50,986 nt of DNA from Candidatus Thorarchaeota archaeon MP8T_1 (GCA_002825465.1 PJER01000018.1:1-50986); one strand, 5' to 3'. Shown: positions 9,511 through 18,895, numbered from the stretch's first letter. Notes: generated by a model not told the origin, from the sequence alone. Numbers and translations: made by a program.

Positions 9511-9628
9511 GGATATATCGCACCACGCCTGATTCTGTTTAGATTCTTAGCTAATTAAAAATCATTCTGGAAACAATCATTTTGTCATCTCTACAACTTC
9601 CTCTAGAATTTTCAATAACGAGTTGCAA

Positions 9629-11713
9629 TCATTGTTCCCGACGTTCTTTCTCAAATTGAAGGTGCAAGAATGTAAAGGCTGCTAGTGCGATTGCAATGAG
9701 TGATGGTATAATTAGGAAATACACTGGATTGAGTAACCCTGCATAAGTCGTATAGATGAAATCGATTTGATATGATGACTCAACTCGCTGAACCGGATAT
9801 GTGGTAAAATTCAGACTTGTTATTGTTCCATTCACCGTTGGTGCTACTATATTCATACAAGAATATCTCCATAGAATGTACGTCAAATTAGTGAAATCAC
9901 TTGTTTTAGGAATGATATCTCCCTCAATATGTTCACCATTGGCATCAAGTCCCTCAAACGAAAGAGATAGATCTGCGTCTCGCCCAAATGGAGGGTCCCA
10001 TGAAGCTGCTATCTTTGCAACAATTTCTGTTGTTTCCTTGAAATCGAAATCTACAGCTTTGACATAGCTAAAACTGACGTTGTTTAAGACTGAATCATCA
10101 CTGACATTTCTTGTATCGAACCAGAATCGACCTGTTGTTCCATCGGAGCTGATAAATGCATCTACCTGACTTGCGTTAACACCATTTCCTCTAATGTTAA
10201 TGTACGGATTCCATCCTTCAACGGTTACGAATTCATCTTGCCATTGTCGCGTTTCCTCAAATCCCAAGCTTGCGAAATTATCATGAGTGTAGTTCGGATA
10301 TGCTAGGAGTAGACATAGAATTACAGTATAGCTCAACCGTTTATCACGAAGTAATAGAAAGAATGGAATCGACCATAGTAAGTACCAGCCATAGAAGAAT
10401 AACCGTGTCATCGCAATTAACAGAAGTGATGTCGCTCCTACAAGAACTAACAGCGAATTCAAACTGACATGCTTTTTCACGCTGTTTCTCCAATCACGTT
10501 GTTCATTGACAATAATAAGTAGACCGACACAAATAGTCGTAATTCCGCGAACTAAGCTAATATCAACTGGTAATCTCCAGTAGACCAATCTTGAAATTGG
10601 TAAAAGGGGATAGATACCAGCAATAGCTCCCATTACTATCAGTATAAGTCCAAGTGCTAATGTAACAGAATGATACAATCTTGAGTTCGTAGTGGGATCA
10701 TTTTTACTGATTAATCGCATAAGATGAATTACACCCAAAATGATTGCCGCAATCAACCCAATAGTTATGATATCTCCAGGAAATGGTATGGTGCGTAAGA
10801 ATCCAAAGAGTGATTCAAAGAGACCCTGTACTGAAATGTTAATGGATGCTCCACTCCCTCCACTGGAATTGTAAATCCCAGTTAACAAGAAGATTGGAGC
10901 AAAAGTGAGTGCACTTGTTACACCGGCGCTGATAGTGAACCAAAATCTGTTTTTCCACCCTTTTACATATATGAATAGGATTGGAAATACAACTATCGGG
11001 TAGATTTTAGTTGCTACTGCTAAACCCAGAAAGATGCCGCTTATTTTCGTCTTTTTTTGCATCATAAACCATAATGCCAATAGCAAAAATAGATTGACAA
11101 GTGGTTCGAAGTGTCCATTCCACCCTGTTTCTATGATGGATATTGGTAGAAATGCGTATGCGATTGCAGAAGTTGATGCGAATTTAGGTCCCACTTCTTG
11201 ATCAACAAGCTTCCAAAGAACGACAAGTGCAATAGCGTCTATTGCAATAGCGAACAGTCTGAAGCTTTCGACTGCCTGGGAAAAAGAAGTGATTATGAAT
11301 ATGATATATGCAAACACAGGTGGATATGGAAAATAAAATCCAATATATGGTGCATATCCCATATGCATAAACTTGCCAAAATCTATGTACCATAGAGCGT
11401 CGAGAGAAATGTGCTGTGACATTCCTATGAATATTAAACGAATAAGAACTGCTAGAACCACGAGCCCAAGAAGCCGAGTTACATTTCGGATTAGTGGTCT
11501 TTCAGCAATATTTTCTCTTCTAATGAGTGTGGCTATGAAAAAAACATAGATGGCAATCCAGAGGTAGAGTAGAATAAAGAAGGGATACATAAGACTGCCA
11601 AAGATGCTCAGAGAAACAGCGAGTAAAATATTGAAGATGGTCGAGAGAATCAAGAAGATATCAACCTGATTCAAGAGGTCATTTGATATTCTTGGAATAC
11701 CCCATCTCGACAC
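9629..11713 (-). CDS. Polytopic GT-C/GT87-like glycosyltransferase with extracytoplasmic beta-rich domain
   Basis: About 695 residues with 11-13 membrane segments followed by an extracytoplasmic domain of about 190 residues and a final C-terminal membrane helix with a basic tail. It shares YFPYP and the P-I-S-I-I-E-x-x-W-N-G-H-F-E block with the N-terminal part of the 817-residue protein at 2022-4475, so the two are paralogues; this one lacks the acyltransferase domain. Such enzymes use polyprenyl-phosphate sugars as donors on the outer face. The soluble domain has several N-x-S/T sites and resembles a carbohydrate-binding beta-sandwich. The longest frame starts at GTG 11722; GTG 11713 has better spacing from AAGGAT. 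It lies about 100 bases downstream of pyruvate kinase on the same strand. Confidence 0.7.
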   Translation of the reverse strand: MSRWGIPRISNDLLNQVDIFLILSTIFNILLAVSLSIFGSLMYPFFILLYLWIAIYVFFIATLIRRENIAERPLIRNVTRLLGLVVLAVLIRLIFIGMSQHISLDALWYIDFGKFMHMGYAPYIGFYFPYPPVFAYIIFIITSFSQAVESFRLFAIAIDAIALVVLWKLVDQEVGPKFASTSAIAYAFLPISIIETGWNGHFEPLVNLFLLLALWFMMQKKTKISGIFLGLAVATKIYPIVVFPILFIYVKGWKNRFWFTISAGVTSALTFAPIFLLTGIYNSSGGSGASINISVQGLFESLFGFLRTIPFPGDIITIGLIAAIILGVIHLMRLISKNDPTTNSRLYHSVTLALGLILIVMGAIAGIYPLLPISRLVYWRLPVDISLVRGITTICVGLLIIVNEQRDWRNSVKKHVSLNSLLVLVGATSLLLIAMTRLFFYGWYLLWSIPFFLLLRDKRLSYTVILCLLLAYPNYTHDNFASLGFEETRQWQDEFVTVEGWNPYINIRGNGVNASQVDAFISSDGTTGRFWFDTRNVSDDSVLNNVSFSYVKAVDFDFKETTEIVAKIAASWDPPFGRDADLSLSFEGLDANGEHIEGDIIPKTSDFTNLTYILWRYSCMNIVAPTVNGTITSLNFTTYPVQRVESSYQIDFIYTTYAGLLNPVYFLIIPSLIAIALAAFTFLHLQFEKERREQ

Positions 11714-11812
11714 CCTATTCACATCCTTGTATTGAGAATCTGATAGTAACTTTCACTGATTTGGTTTTTATCAAATCTTCATTATGAATCTACTCGTATG
11801 AAAAATACTGAC

Positions 11813-13240
11813 CTATTGCACCAGGTCTCTTACATGGAACACGCCAACTACATTAGTTCGTCCAGGAATCATCTGAACTCCTGATGTGAATACGATATCC
11901 TTGTCTCTCTTAATGTAGCCTTTATCATAGACAATTTGTGTTGATGCTTGTGCTAATTCATCAACATTATCCAAATATTGTTCATGCGTAATAGGGTGAA
12001 CACCCCAAAGGAGTCTCAGATTTCTAGCAATCTTGTTACTCGATGTAACTGCAAATACTGGTACTGGTGGTCTAAATTTCGAGATCCACTTTGCTGTGTA
12101 CCCGCTTCTTGTCGCCGTGATAATTGCTTCGATATTATTCGGAATTAGATTCACAGCATTGTAGGTAAGATTTCCAATCACCTCGACTATCATCCTTCGA
12201 GGTGAAGTCACAGACAATGGGTCAATATCAGGTAACTCCCGTTCAGCGCGTCTGATTATTTTATCCATCATTGCCACTACTCTTGGAGGATCCACCCCTA
12301 CAGCTGTTTCAGCACTTAACATCACTGCATCAGCACGATCAAGAACCGCATGAGCAACATCACTAACCTCTGCACGAGTTGGCATGACCTCTTTCGTCAT
12401 GGATTCTAACATCTGTGTTGCAACAATAACAGGTTTTGCCCAGATGTTTGCTTTCCGAATCAAGGTTCGCTGTAGGATTGGCACTTCTTCTATGGGAACT
12501 TCTATCCCGAGATCCCCTCTTGCAACCATGACACCATCAGAAGCTCCTAGAATCTCATCAAAATTCTCAATTGCTAAATTATGCTCTATCTTGCTAATGA
12601 TTCCAGTTTCTTTCATCCCTCTGGATTCCATTGCTTTTCGTAGTCGTTTGACATCATCCGCCTCTGTGACAAATGAAAGAGCAACAAAGTCTGTTTCTAA
12701 CTCAGCAGCAAGATCAAGGTCTTTAAGGTCCTCATCAGTGGGGACACTACAAGATAATTTGATACCAGGAATATTCGCCCCTTTTCTAGATGAGATTGGA
12801 CCGCCATGAATGACAACCGTGGTAACTTCTGTTCCTTTGACAGATTTGACTTCTAGTCTCACAATTCCATCATTTAGTGCAATGATATTTCCTTTCTTCA
12901 CATCTTGTGGAAGTTCCTTGTGAGAAATCGAGACACGAGTTCCATCTCCAGCAAAGTCTTCAGTTGAAAGAATGAACTCATTACCCGCTTTCAATACCGT
13001 AGGCTCTTTCATCTCCCCAATTCGTATCTTTGGTCCCTGTAGGTCAAACATGATTGGAATAGAATCGTCAATCGAGCGTATCGTTTCGAAGTTCTCTTTA
13101 GCCGTCTTGTGGTCCTCATGTGATAGGTTGAGCCTGGCGACATCCATACCTGCCTTTATCATCTTGGTCAATACTTCTTCAGACCTTGAGGCCGGTCCTA
13201 TCGTACATACTATCTTGGAATTTGCTGCATCAAAGACCAT
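11813..13240 (-). CDS. pyk: Pyruvate kinase
   Basis: Catalyses phosphoenolpyruvate + ADP to pyruvate + ATP, the last step of glycolysis, in the cytoplasm. The sequence shows the full set of family motifs: CTIGPASRSEEVL and ARLNLSHED near the N-terminus, FDLQGPKIRIG, the catalytic Lys in IISKIEHNLAIENFDEI, metal-binding MVARGDLGIEVP, and VIVATQMLESM. The beta-barrel B domain is present (about residues 70-165), and the C-terminal domain is complete, giving a normal length of about 475. An upstream GTG (13252) is in frame, but it forms part of a GGTGG ribosome binding site for the ATG at 13240. It is divergent from enolase across a 165-base region rich in inverted repeats. The call is firm. Confidence 0.97.
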   Translation of the reverse strand: MVFDAANSKIVCTIGPASRSEEVLTKMIKAGMDVARLNLSHEDHKTAKENFETIRSIDDSIPIMFDLQGPKIRIGEMKEPTVLKAGNEFILSTEDFAGDGTRVSISHKELPQDVKKGNIIALNDGIVRLEVKSVKGTEVTTVVIHGGPISSRKGANIPGIKLSCSVPTDEDLKDLDLAAELETDFVALSFVTEADDVKRLRKAMESRGMKETGIISKIEHNLAIENFDEILGASDGVMVARGDLGIEVPIEEVPILQRTLIRKANIWAKPVIVATQMLESMTKEVMPTRAEVSDVAHAVLDRADAVMLSAETAVGVDPPRVVAMMDKIIRRAERELPDIDPLSVTSPRRMIVEVIGNLTYNAVNLIPNNIEAIITATRSGYTAKWISKFRPPVPVFAVTSSNKIARNLRLLWGVHPITHEQYLDNVDELAQASTQIVYDKGYIKRDKDIVFTSGVQMIPGRTNVVGVFHVRDLVQ

Positions 13241-13325
13241 AAATTGTTCCACCTACATTGATTTACGAGAACAAGGTAGATAATAGTCCTTGCTCTTATA
13301 GACCAGATGTATTATTCTGGAATAC

Positions 13326-13355
13326 GTTCACATGAATGAACATAAATTCATGAAC
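13326..13355. promoter_or_regulatory. Cluster of GTTCA/TGAAC half-sites between pyk and eno
   Basis: The pyk-eno divergent region has GTTCA (13326-13330), TGAAC (13337-13341) and a perfect palindrome TTCATGAA (13347-13354) extended to TGAAC. A TATA-like CTATAAGAG for pyk is readable on the minus strand near 13296-13304. The half-site cluster lies upstream of it and could be an operator shared by both glycolytic units. The regulator is unknown. Confidence 0.4.
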
Positions 13356-13405
13356 ATTTCCAGTTCTAGATAAGTGTAAACATCTTTTCATGCTTGGTGA
13401 GCATA

Positions 13406-14704
13406 ATGGTAGAAATCACAAAAATCCATGCAATCGAAATTCTTGATTCCCGTGGTAATCCCACATTAATGACAAAAGTATTACTTTCTGATGGAACAAA
13501 AGGTGTAGCGAAAGTTCCCAGTGGTGCTTCAACTGGTATTCATGAAGCAGTTGAACTTCGAGATGGCGGTAAGAGATACTTGGGTAAGGGTGTAACTCGT
13601 GCAGTCAAACATGTTGATACTACAATTTGCGAGGCGATGACCGAGGTCAATCCATTAAACCAAGGTGAGGTCGATAAGACCTTGCTCAGTTTGGATCCAA
13701 GTAAGGGAAAGGGACAGCTTGGTGCAAATGCAATCCTTTCTGTTTCTATGGCTACTGCTGTAGCTGCGGCCGCACACTTGCAAATGGAGTTGTTCGAATA
13801 TCTACGGACGAGAGTGATCAAGAAACCAGTACGGTACCTCCAACCAGTTCCCATGTCAAATGTCATCAATGGCGGGTCACACGCTGGAAATGACCTGGCA
13901 ATTCAGGAATTCATGATTCTCCCAGTTGGAGCAAAGAATCTTCCTGATGCTCTAAGATGCATCAGTGAGGTCTACCACAATCTAGGAAAAGGCTTGATCA
14001 AGAAGCATGGAAGAATGAGTAAGCACGTTGGCGATGAAGGTGGTTTCTGTGGATACAACCTCAAATCAACCAAAGATGCATTCGATTCAATCGTGGCTGC
14101 CATTGAAGAGTCTGGATACAAACCCAAGAAGGAGGTCGTTCTTGGCATCGATGCCGCTGCTTCAGAATTCTATAAAGATGGTACTTACACTATTGATGGT
14201 AAAAAGATGGACTCATCTGACTTAATCGATATGTATCTCGATTTGGAAAAGACATATCCGCTATCTACAGTAGAGGACCCCTTCTATGAGGAAGCGTTTA
14301 ATCATTTCACCGAGTATGTCAAGAAGACAAAAACTCAAGTTGTCACTGATGATTTGACTGTTTCTAACCCGGAGATTGTAAGACGTGCTATTGACGAGAA
14401 AGCTGGGAATGCCTTATTGTTGAAGGTAAATCAAATCGGCACAGTGACTGAGGCAATTGAAGCTGCAAAGCTTGCCAATGAGGCAGGTTGGGCTGTCGTG
14501 GTGAGTCACAGAAGTGGAGAAACTGGTGATACTTTTATTGCAGACCTTGCAGTTGCTCTCTCATCTGGACAGATAAAGACTGGAGCTCCAGCTCGTAGTG
14601 ATAGAGTTGAGAAATACAACAGACTCCTTGAGATTCATGATATTCTCGGAGGAGAATGCTCGTATCCTGGCAATGATTACAGAAATGCCTGGAGGAAATT
14701 CTAG
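13406..14704 (+). CDS. eno: Enolase (phosphopyruvate hydratase)
   Basis: Interconverts 2-phosphoglycerate and phosphoenolpyruvate. All the hallmarks are visible: EILDSRGNPTL, the SGASTGIHEAVELRDG loop, NVINGGSHAGNDLAIQEFM, HVGDEGGF, metal ligands in LGIDAAASEFY, VEDPFYEE and VVTDDLTVSNP, the catalytic Lys in LLLKVNQIGT, and SHRSGETGDTFIADLAVA. Length is about 432, normal for the family. A TTG at 13394 is in frame but ATG 13406 is preferred, because GGTGA sits exactly five bases before it. The phosphoglycerate mutase gene follows after three bases, so the two form an operon covering consecutive steps of lower glycolysis and gluconeogenesis. Confidence 0.97.
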   Translation: MVEITKIHAIEILDSRGNPTLMTKVLLSDGTKGVAKVPSGASTGIHEAVELRDGGKRYLGKGVTRAVKHVDTTICEAMTEVNPLNQGEVDKTLLSLDPSKGKGQLGANAILSVSMATAVAAAAHLQMELFEYLRTRVIKKPVRYLQPVPMSNVINGGSHAGNDLAIQEFMILPVGAKNLPDALRCISEVYHNLGKGLIKKHGRMSKHVGDEGGFCGYNLKSTKDAFDSIVAAIEESGYKPKKEVVLGIDAAASEFYKDGTYTIDGKKMDSSDLIDMYLDLEKTYPLSTVEDPFYEEAFNHFTEYVKKTKTQVVTDDLTVSNPEIVRRAIDEKAGNALLLKVNQIGTVTEAIEAAKLANEAGWAVVVSHRSGETGDTFIADLAVALSSGQIKTGAPARSDRVEKYNRLLEIHDILGGECSYPGNDYRNAWRKF

Positions 14705-14707
14705 GCG

Positions 14708-15949
14708 ATGAGTGATAAACGAAAAGCAGTCCTCATAGTTATGGATGGATTGGGTGACCGTGCGGTTCCTGAACTGGGTGGAAAGACACCTCTTCAGGCT
14801 GCAAAGACTCCAACCTTTGATCGTCTGGCAAAGGAGGGACAGAATGGCCTGATGGATGTCATCAGCCCGGGAATAACTCCTGGAAGTGATACCGCTCATC
14901 TTGCTCTCTTCGGGTATGATCCCAGTAAGAACTATCCTGGACGAGGTCCCCTCGAGACCCTCGGAACTGGCCTTGAATCCAAACCTGGCGACATTGCTTT
15001 TCGTGCGAATTTTGCTACTGTTGACAAGGATATGATAGTCCTCGATAGACGTGCTGGTCGTGAGTTTACTCCTGAAGAACAAGCTATTCTGCAGGACAAA
15101 ATCGATGGACTCGAGATTGGTGATGTGACAGTTCGATTTCTCGCCACCGTTGAACATCGAGGTGCACTGATTCTTAGAGGGAAAGGTCTAGACGATGAGA
15201 TTACCGATGTTGACCCTCACGAGACTGGTCTCAAGATCTTGGAGTGTAAACCCCATCGAACTGAAGCAAAGAAGACAGCGGATGCTGTCAACAAGCTAAT
15301 GGTTGAAGTCAATAAACGGCTTCGAGACCTAGATATGAACAAGGAACGAGAGAAGCGTGGATTACCTCCTGCAAATGCAATCCTGCTTCGTGGGCCTGGT
15401 CGTCATCACGAGATTCAGACTCTGCAGGATAAATATGGAATATCTTCCGTAGTCATTGCTGGTGGCGCTCTCTATATTGGTACAGCAAAGTATGTCGGTA
15501 TGAAACATGAAAAAGCAGAAGGACAGACTGGTACCATTGATACGAACTTTCACAATATTGCGATGAAGGCCATCGAGTGCATCGAAGGAGAGTATGATTA
15601 CATCTTTGTGCACATCAAAGCGACCGACAATGCCAGCCACGACAATAATGCCAAAGAGAAGGTACTGGCTATTGAACGGACTGACGAGATGGTTGGGAAA
15701 ATCATCGACAAGGTAGGTGACAGAATTGTCATCGCTGTGACTGGAGATCATTCAACCCCAGTTTCTGTCGGAGAACACGCATGCGATCCAGTCCCTATCG
15801 TCTTCTGGTCGAACTTCATAAGACCTGATAGAGTTGAGAAATTCTCAGAGATGGATGCAGCTCTTGGTGGGCTTCATAGTATTCGAGGTTATGATGTGAT
15901 GCCTCTTCTATTAGGATATGCTGGGCACATTGAGAAGTTTGGTGCATAA
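14708..15949 (+). CDS. apgM: 2,3-bisphosphoglycerate-independent phosphoglycerate mutase, archaeal type
   Basis: Interconverts 3- and 2-phosphoglycerate. It is the archaeal ApgM class of the alkaline phosphatase superfamily (413 residues), not the bacterial GpmI type of over 500 residues. Visible features are IVMDGLGDRAVPELGGKTPL at the N-terminus with the first metal Asp, TPGSDTAHLALFGYDP with the likely nucleophilic Ser, YPGRGPLETLGTG, and C-terminal metal ligands in HIKATDNASHD and VTGDHSTP. It starts with ATG three bases after the enolase stop and must be co-transcribed with it. It gives strong support for an archaeal origin. Confidence 0.95.
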   Translation: MSDKRKAVLIVMDGLGDRAVPELGGKTPLQAAKTPTFDRLAKEGQNGLMDVISPGITPGSDTAHLALFGYDPSKNYPGRGPLETLGTGLESKPGDIAFRANFATVDKDMIVLDRRAGREFTPEEQAILQDKIDGLEIGDVTVRFLATVEHRGALILRGKGLDDEITDVDPHETGLKILECKPHRTEAKKTADAVNKLMVEVNKRLRDLDMNKEREKRGLPPANAILLRGPGRHHEIQTLQDKYGISSVVIAGGALYIGTAKYVGMKHEKAEGQTGTIDTNFHNIAMKAIECIEGEYDYIFVHIKATDNASHDNNAKEKVLAIERTDEMVGKIIDKVGDRIVIAVTGDHSTPVSVGEHACDPVPIVFWSNFIRPDRVEKFSEMDAALGGLHSIRGYDVMPLLLGYAGHIEKFGA

Positions 15950-15986
15950 TTACCAACTGTCCAATCGATGATTTTCAGAGATTCTT

Positions 15987-17333
15987 CTAATCATTTAGAA
16001 GACCTGCCTTACCGATAGCTCTGTACTCGAAACCTTTTGCTTTCAGTTCTTGTCCATCAAGAACATTTCTTCCATCCACGAAGATTGGAGTTCGCATCAG
16101 TCCCTTGAGCATTTCGAGGTCTAAATCCAAGTATTCGCGATGTTTGGTTACGAGAGCTAGACAATCCGCATTTTTTACTGCTTCAGTAAGGTCACTCAGC
16201 ATTTCGTGGGCTCCAAACTCCCATCCTTTCACATGCGGGTCATGGATAGTGACTATGGCTCCTCGTGCTTCAAGTACTTTAACCAACATTGCGGCAGGAG
16301 TGTTTCGTGTGTCATCGGAATTCTCAAGGTATGCAGCACCAAGAACAGTGATATTAGCATCATGAAGAATAAGACCCTGTGAGCTCAGTGCATCCTCAAT
16401 AAGTTCCGCCATGTGAACTGGCATATGATTATTGATCTCTCTGGCTAGAGCAATAAATCGTGGTTCCATTTTGTGTGTACCGTACTGATTTAGACCAAAT
16501 CGCAACAACCATGTATCCTTGGGAAGACAATGACCACCAACGCCAGCTCCCGGAATGTGCAAATTTCGACTGGGTAATTCATTGATGAGACCAATAATCT
16601 CGTAGATATTGACACCCAGGCTCTCGCAGACTAAAGCCATCTCATTGACAAATGCAATATTCACATCTCGGTAGGCGTTTTCAATCGTCTTAGAAAGCTC
16701 TGCAGTAAGAATATCAGTTGTGTGTACCTTTGCCTTTACAATCTTTGAATAGATTGAGACAGCTCGTTCAGCACTTTTTGGAGTGACTCCGCCAACAATT
16801 CGTGGAAGGTTTACTATATTGTTGACCAATTTTCCTGGCATGACACGTTCATAGGCAAATGCAAGGTCAAAGTCTTCTCCAGCTTTAAGTCCAGAATGAT
16901 CTTCAATTATCTTCTGCACAACGTTCTGAGTGGTACCTGGTGCAACTGTTGATTCAACCACTACAAGTGTGCCTTTCTGTATCCTCTTGCCTATCTGCTC
17001 ACTGACCTCTCTTAGTGAATGATATTGAGGAATGTGCTGTTCATCTGTTGGGGTCTGTACATCTATAAGGATGACATCAGAATCACTCAGGACTTCAACA
17101 TCATCAGTTACTTTGAAGGTCCCTTTTGCTACAACCTTTGCAATTAGTTCTGCGAGACCTGGTTCATCCCCCTCAAAAGGAGACTTTCCTGCATTTAGAT
17201 GCTCAATCTTCCACCCTGAACGTTTCGATCTTCTCTGAAGACCTGTGACTTGGAACCCATCAACGTCTGCGAGTAAAGCAGCACATGGGATTCCAACATA
17301 ACCCATTCCAATAACAGTGATTTTGGTGGTCAT
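15987..17333 (-). CDS. wecC: Nucleotide-sugar dehydrogenase (UDP-N-acetyl-D-mannosaminuronate dehydrogenase-like)
   Basis: Oxidises the C6 hydroxyl of a UDP-sugar to a carboxylate with two NAD+. The UDP-glucose/GDP-mannose dehydrogenase layout is complete: an N-terminal Rossmann motif VIGMGYVGIPCAALLA, VESTVAPGTTQNVV, FAYERVMPGKLVNNI, the central KTIENAYRDVNIAFVNE, the catalytic Cys in GVGGHCLPKDTW, and a C-terminal domain with LGAAYLENSDDTRNTPA. ERVMPG and the overall pattern favour the UDP-ManNAc/GlcNAc dehydrogenase branch (WecC/WbpA), but the exact substrate is inferred. Its product would be an acidic sugar for the surface glycan. The ATG follows AAGGT at a normal distance. Confidence 0.85.
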   Translation of the reverse strand: MTTKITVIGMGYVGIPCAALLADVDGFQVTGLQRRSKRSGWKIEHLNAGKSPFEGDEPGLAELIAKVVAKGTFKVTDDVEVLSDSDVILIDVQTPTDEQHIPQYHSLREVSEQIGKRIQKGTLVVVESTVAPGTTQNVVQKIIEDHSGLKAGEDFDLAFAYERVMPGKLVNNIVNLPRIVGGVTPKSAERAVSIYSKIVKAKVHTTDILTAELSKTIENAYRDVNIAFVNEMALVCESLGVNIYEIIGLINELPSRNLHIPGAGVGGHCLPKDTWLLRFGLNQYGTHKMEPRFIALAREINNHMPVHMAELIEDALSSQGLILHDANITVLGAAYLENSDDTRNTPAAMLVKVLEARGAIVTIHDPHVKGWEFGAHEMLSDLTEAVKNADCLALVTKHREYLDLDLEMLKGLMRTPIFVDGRNVLDGQELKAKGFEYRAIGKAGLLND

Positions 17334-17405
17334 GTAATTACCTTCCTAATTGTATGTACACGTGATAAAGCCGACTTGCATCAGGTAAAAAACGTTCCTT
17401 CGTAT

Positions 17406-18236
17406 CTATTCTACATCTACCGCTGATGATACTTGGTCAATGGATTCTTTGATAAATTCAGGATTGTTGATGGTCAATTCAATTGCTCCATTCGGACACA
17501 CCTCAACACATCTTCCACAACCTCGACACTCTGGTCCGATCAACGCCTGTTCATCCACCATGGAGATTGCATTCACGAAACATACATCCTCCTCCATGCA
17601 GGTTCCGCATCCAATGCATGCTTCAGTCACTTTTACCTCTACACCATGCATCTTGGTTATCTTTCTACCAATTTCTGGGTTCAAATCGGGAATAATCTTC
17701 CATAGACAGCAACATGGACAGCAATTACATACTGTCAGGAGTTTCTCACCTGGACTTACTCCTAACCATTGAGCATCCAGCTTATTTCTGCCAATCAGGT
17801 GAACGAGACCTGCCTCTCGACACTTTCTTACGTAATCATGTGCCTCCTCTTTTGTAACACGTCGTCCTAATTTTGGATTGATATCATCGACTGCATCTCC
17901 CATGAAGAGGCAGCCATAGTTTATAGGATAGTCCTCGCACTTTGAAGCATCACGACAGATACAGAAGTCCATGATCCAGTGTTTGTTTGCCTTCTCAATG
18001 AAATGGTGGACAATCTCTGAGGGAAGTGCCATTTCATCTGGTCTATCAATCTTCTTTCCAATTTCTATTGTCTTCTGTGCCACTGAGTCTTTTGGTAAGT
18101 AAATGATACTATCCCCATCAAAGAGTAATTTGTTCACCAGTCTACCTATCAATGGGTAATTGGTTGCCTTTGCAATCATCTTTCGATTAGGAAAGGTCTT
18201 CTTCAATAAGGTGACTAACCAGAGGGGCCGTGCCAT
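17406..18236 (-). CDS. Ferredoxin-type 4Fe-4S protein with an unusual Cys-rich N-terminal domain
   Basis: A 276-residue cytoplasmic iron-sulphur protein. The C-terminal 70 residues are a two-cluster ferredoxin: Cys 207/210/213/219 (third gap longer than usual) and a canonical C-x2-C-x2-C-x3-C-P at 237-247. The preceding region holds two further Cys groups, CICRDASKC with Cys109 (residues 92-109) and the dense CNCCPCCC (170-177), which could carry one more cluster or a metal site. It probably transfers electrons, perhaps as a reductase subunit or maturation factor; the partner is not evident here. The ATG follows GGAG closely. The gene is divergent from the peptide deformylase and ends just short of the nucleotide-sugar dehydrogenase start. 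Confidence 0.75.
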   Translation of the reverse strand: MARPLWLVTLLKKTFPNRKMIAKATNYPLIGRLVNKLLFDGDSIIYLPKDSVAQKTIEIGKKIDRPDEMALPSEIVHHFIEKANKHWIMDFCICRDASKCEDYPINYGCLFMGDAVDDINPKLGRRVTKEEAHDYVRKCREAGLVHLIGRNKLDAQWLGVSPGEKLLTVCNCCPCCCLWKIIPDLNPEIGRKITKMHGVEVKVTEACIGCGTCMEEDVCFVNAISMVDEQALIGPECRGCGRCVEVCPNGAIELTINNPEFIKESIDQVSSAVDVE

Positions 18237-18328
18237 AGCACTCCATGAGATTAAGCTCTTGATATTATTATCGAATCTATAACATATCTATTCAGTCAAA
18301 CTCTTATCCTTCAGATGTTTTCATCTAA

Positions 18329-18835
18329 ATGATGGCAATCCGTGAGATTCTTCAACTAGGCAACCCTAAATTATACGAGTTATCTAAAGAGGTCACCTCA
18401 TCTGACAGTGATATCTTACCAGGAATTATTCAAGATCTTCATGATACCATGATGGACTTTCGAAAGCGGTATGGTATAGGTAGAGCAATTGCTGCCCCTC
18501 AGATTGGTATCATGAAACGGATAATCTACATGCACATAGATAGACCTGTAGTATTTCTCAACCCTGTACTCAAGAGTCTTAGTGAAGAGATAATAGAGCT
18601 TTGGGATGATTGCATGAGTTTTCCAGACCTCCTTGTCCGAGTGAAACGTCATCGAAGATGTACCATTGAATATTATGATGAAAACTGGAGAAGACAGAAG
18701 ATGCAATTAGAGGATGACCTCTCTGAATTGCTTCAACATGAATATGATCATCTTGATGGTATTCTTGCGGTCTCGCGAGCTATTGATGGTCAATCATTTG
18801 CGTACAGAAACCAGATTTTTACAACCCAACCATGA
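18329..18835 (+). CDS. def: Peptide deformylase family protein
   Basis: A 168-residue member of the peptide deformylase family, metal hydrolases that remove the formyl group from N-terminal Met in bacteria and organelles. All three motifs are recognisable: motif I as GIGRAIAAPQIG (two residues longer than the usual GxGLAAPQ), motif II with metal ligand Cys95 in DDCMSFP (usually EGCLS), and motif III HEYDHLDG with His137, Glu138 and His141. The metal site therefore looks intact. The variant motifs I and II resemble an atypical branch that I associate with both bacteria and archaea. Archaea initiate with unformylated Met, so the substrate is unclear. A small AGATG-TTTT-CATCT hairpin lies just before the start. 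Confidence 0.85.
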   Translation: MMAIREILQLGNPKLYELSKEVTSSDSDILPGIIQDLHDTMMDFRKRYGIGRAIAAPQIGIMKRIIYMHIDRPVVFLNPVLKSLSEEIIELWDDCMSFPDLLVRVKRHRRCTIEYYDENWRRQKMQLEDDLSELLQHEYDHLDGILAVSRAIDGQSFAYRNQIFTTQP

Positions 18836-18895
18836 AACGTTACCCTCTTATGCGCTCACCTGATTTATGTTAACAGGTACTGAGAGGAAGTAATT

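Noticed and set aside
12384..12809. 141-codon frame opposite pyruvate kinase
   Set aside because: The opposite strand encodes conserved pyruvate kinase motifs; this frame has no family features.
17433..17772. Three overlapping plus-strand open frames
   Set aside because: They are antisense to the Cys-rich ferredoxin gene, have no motifs or ribosome binding sites, and arise from its codon composition.
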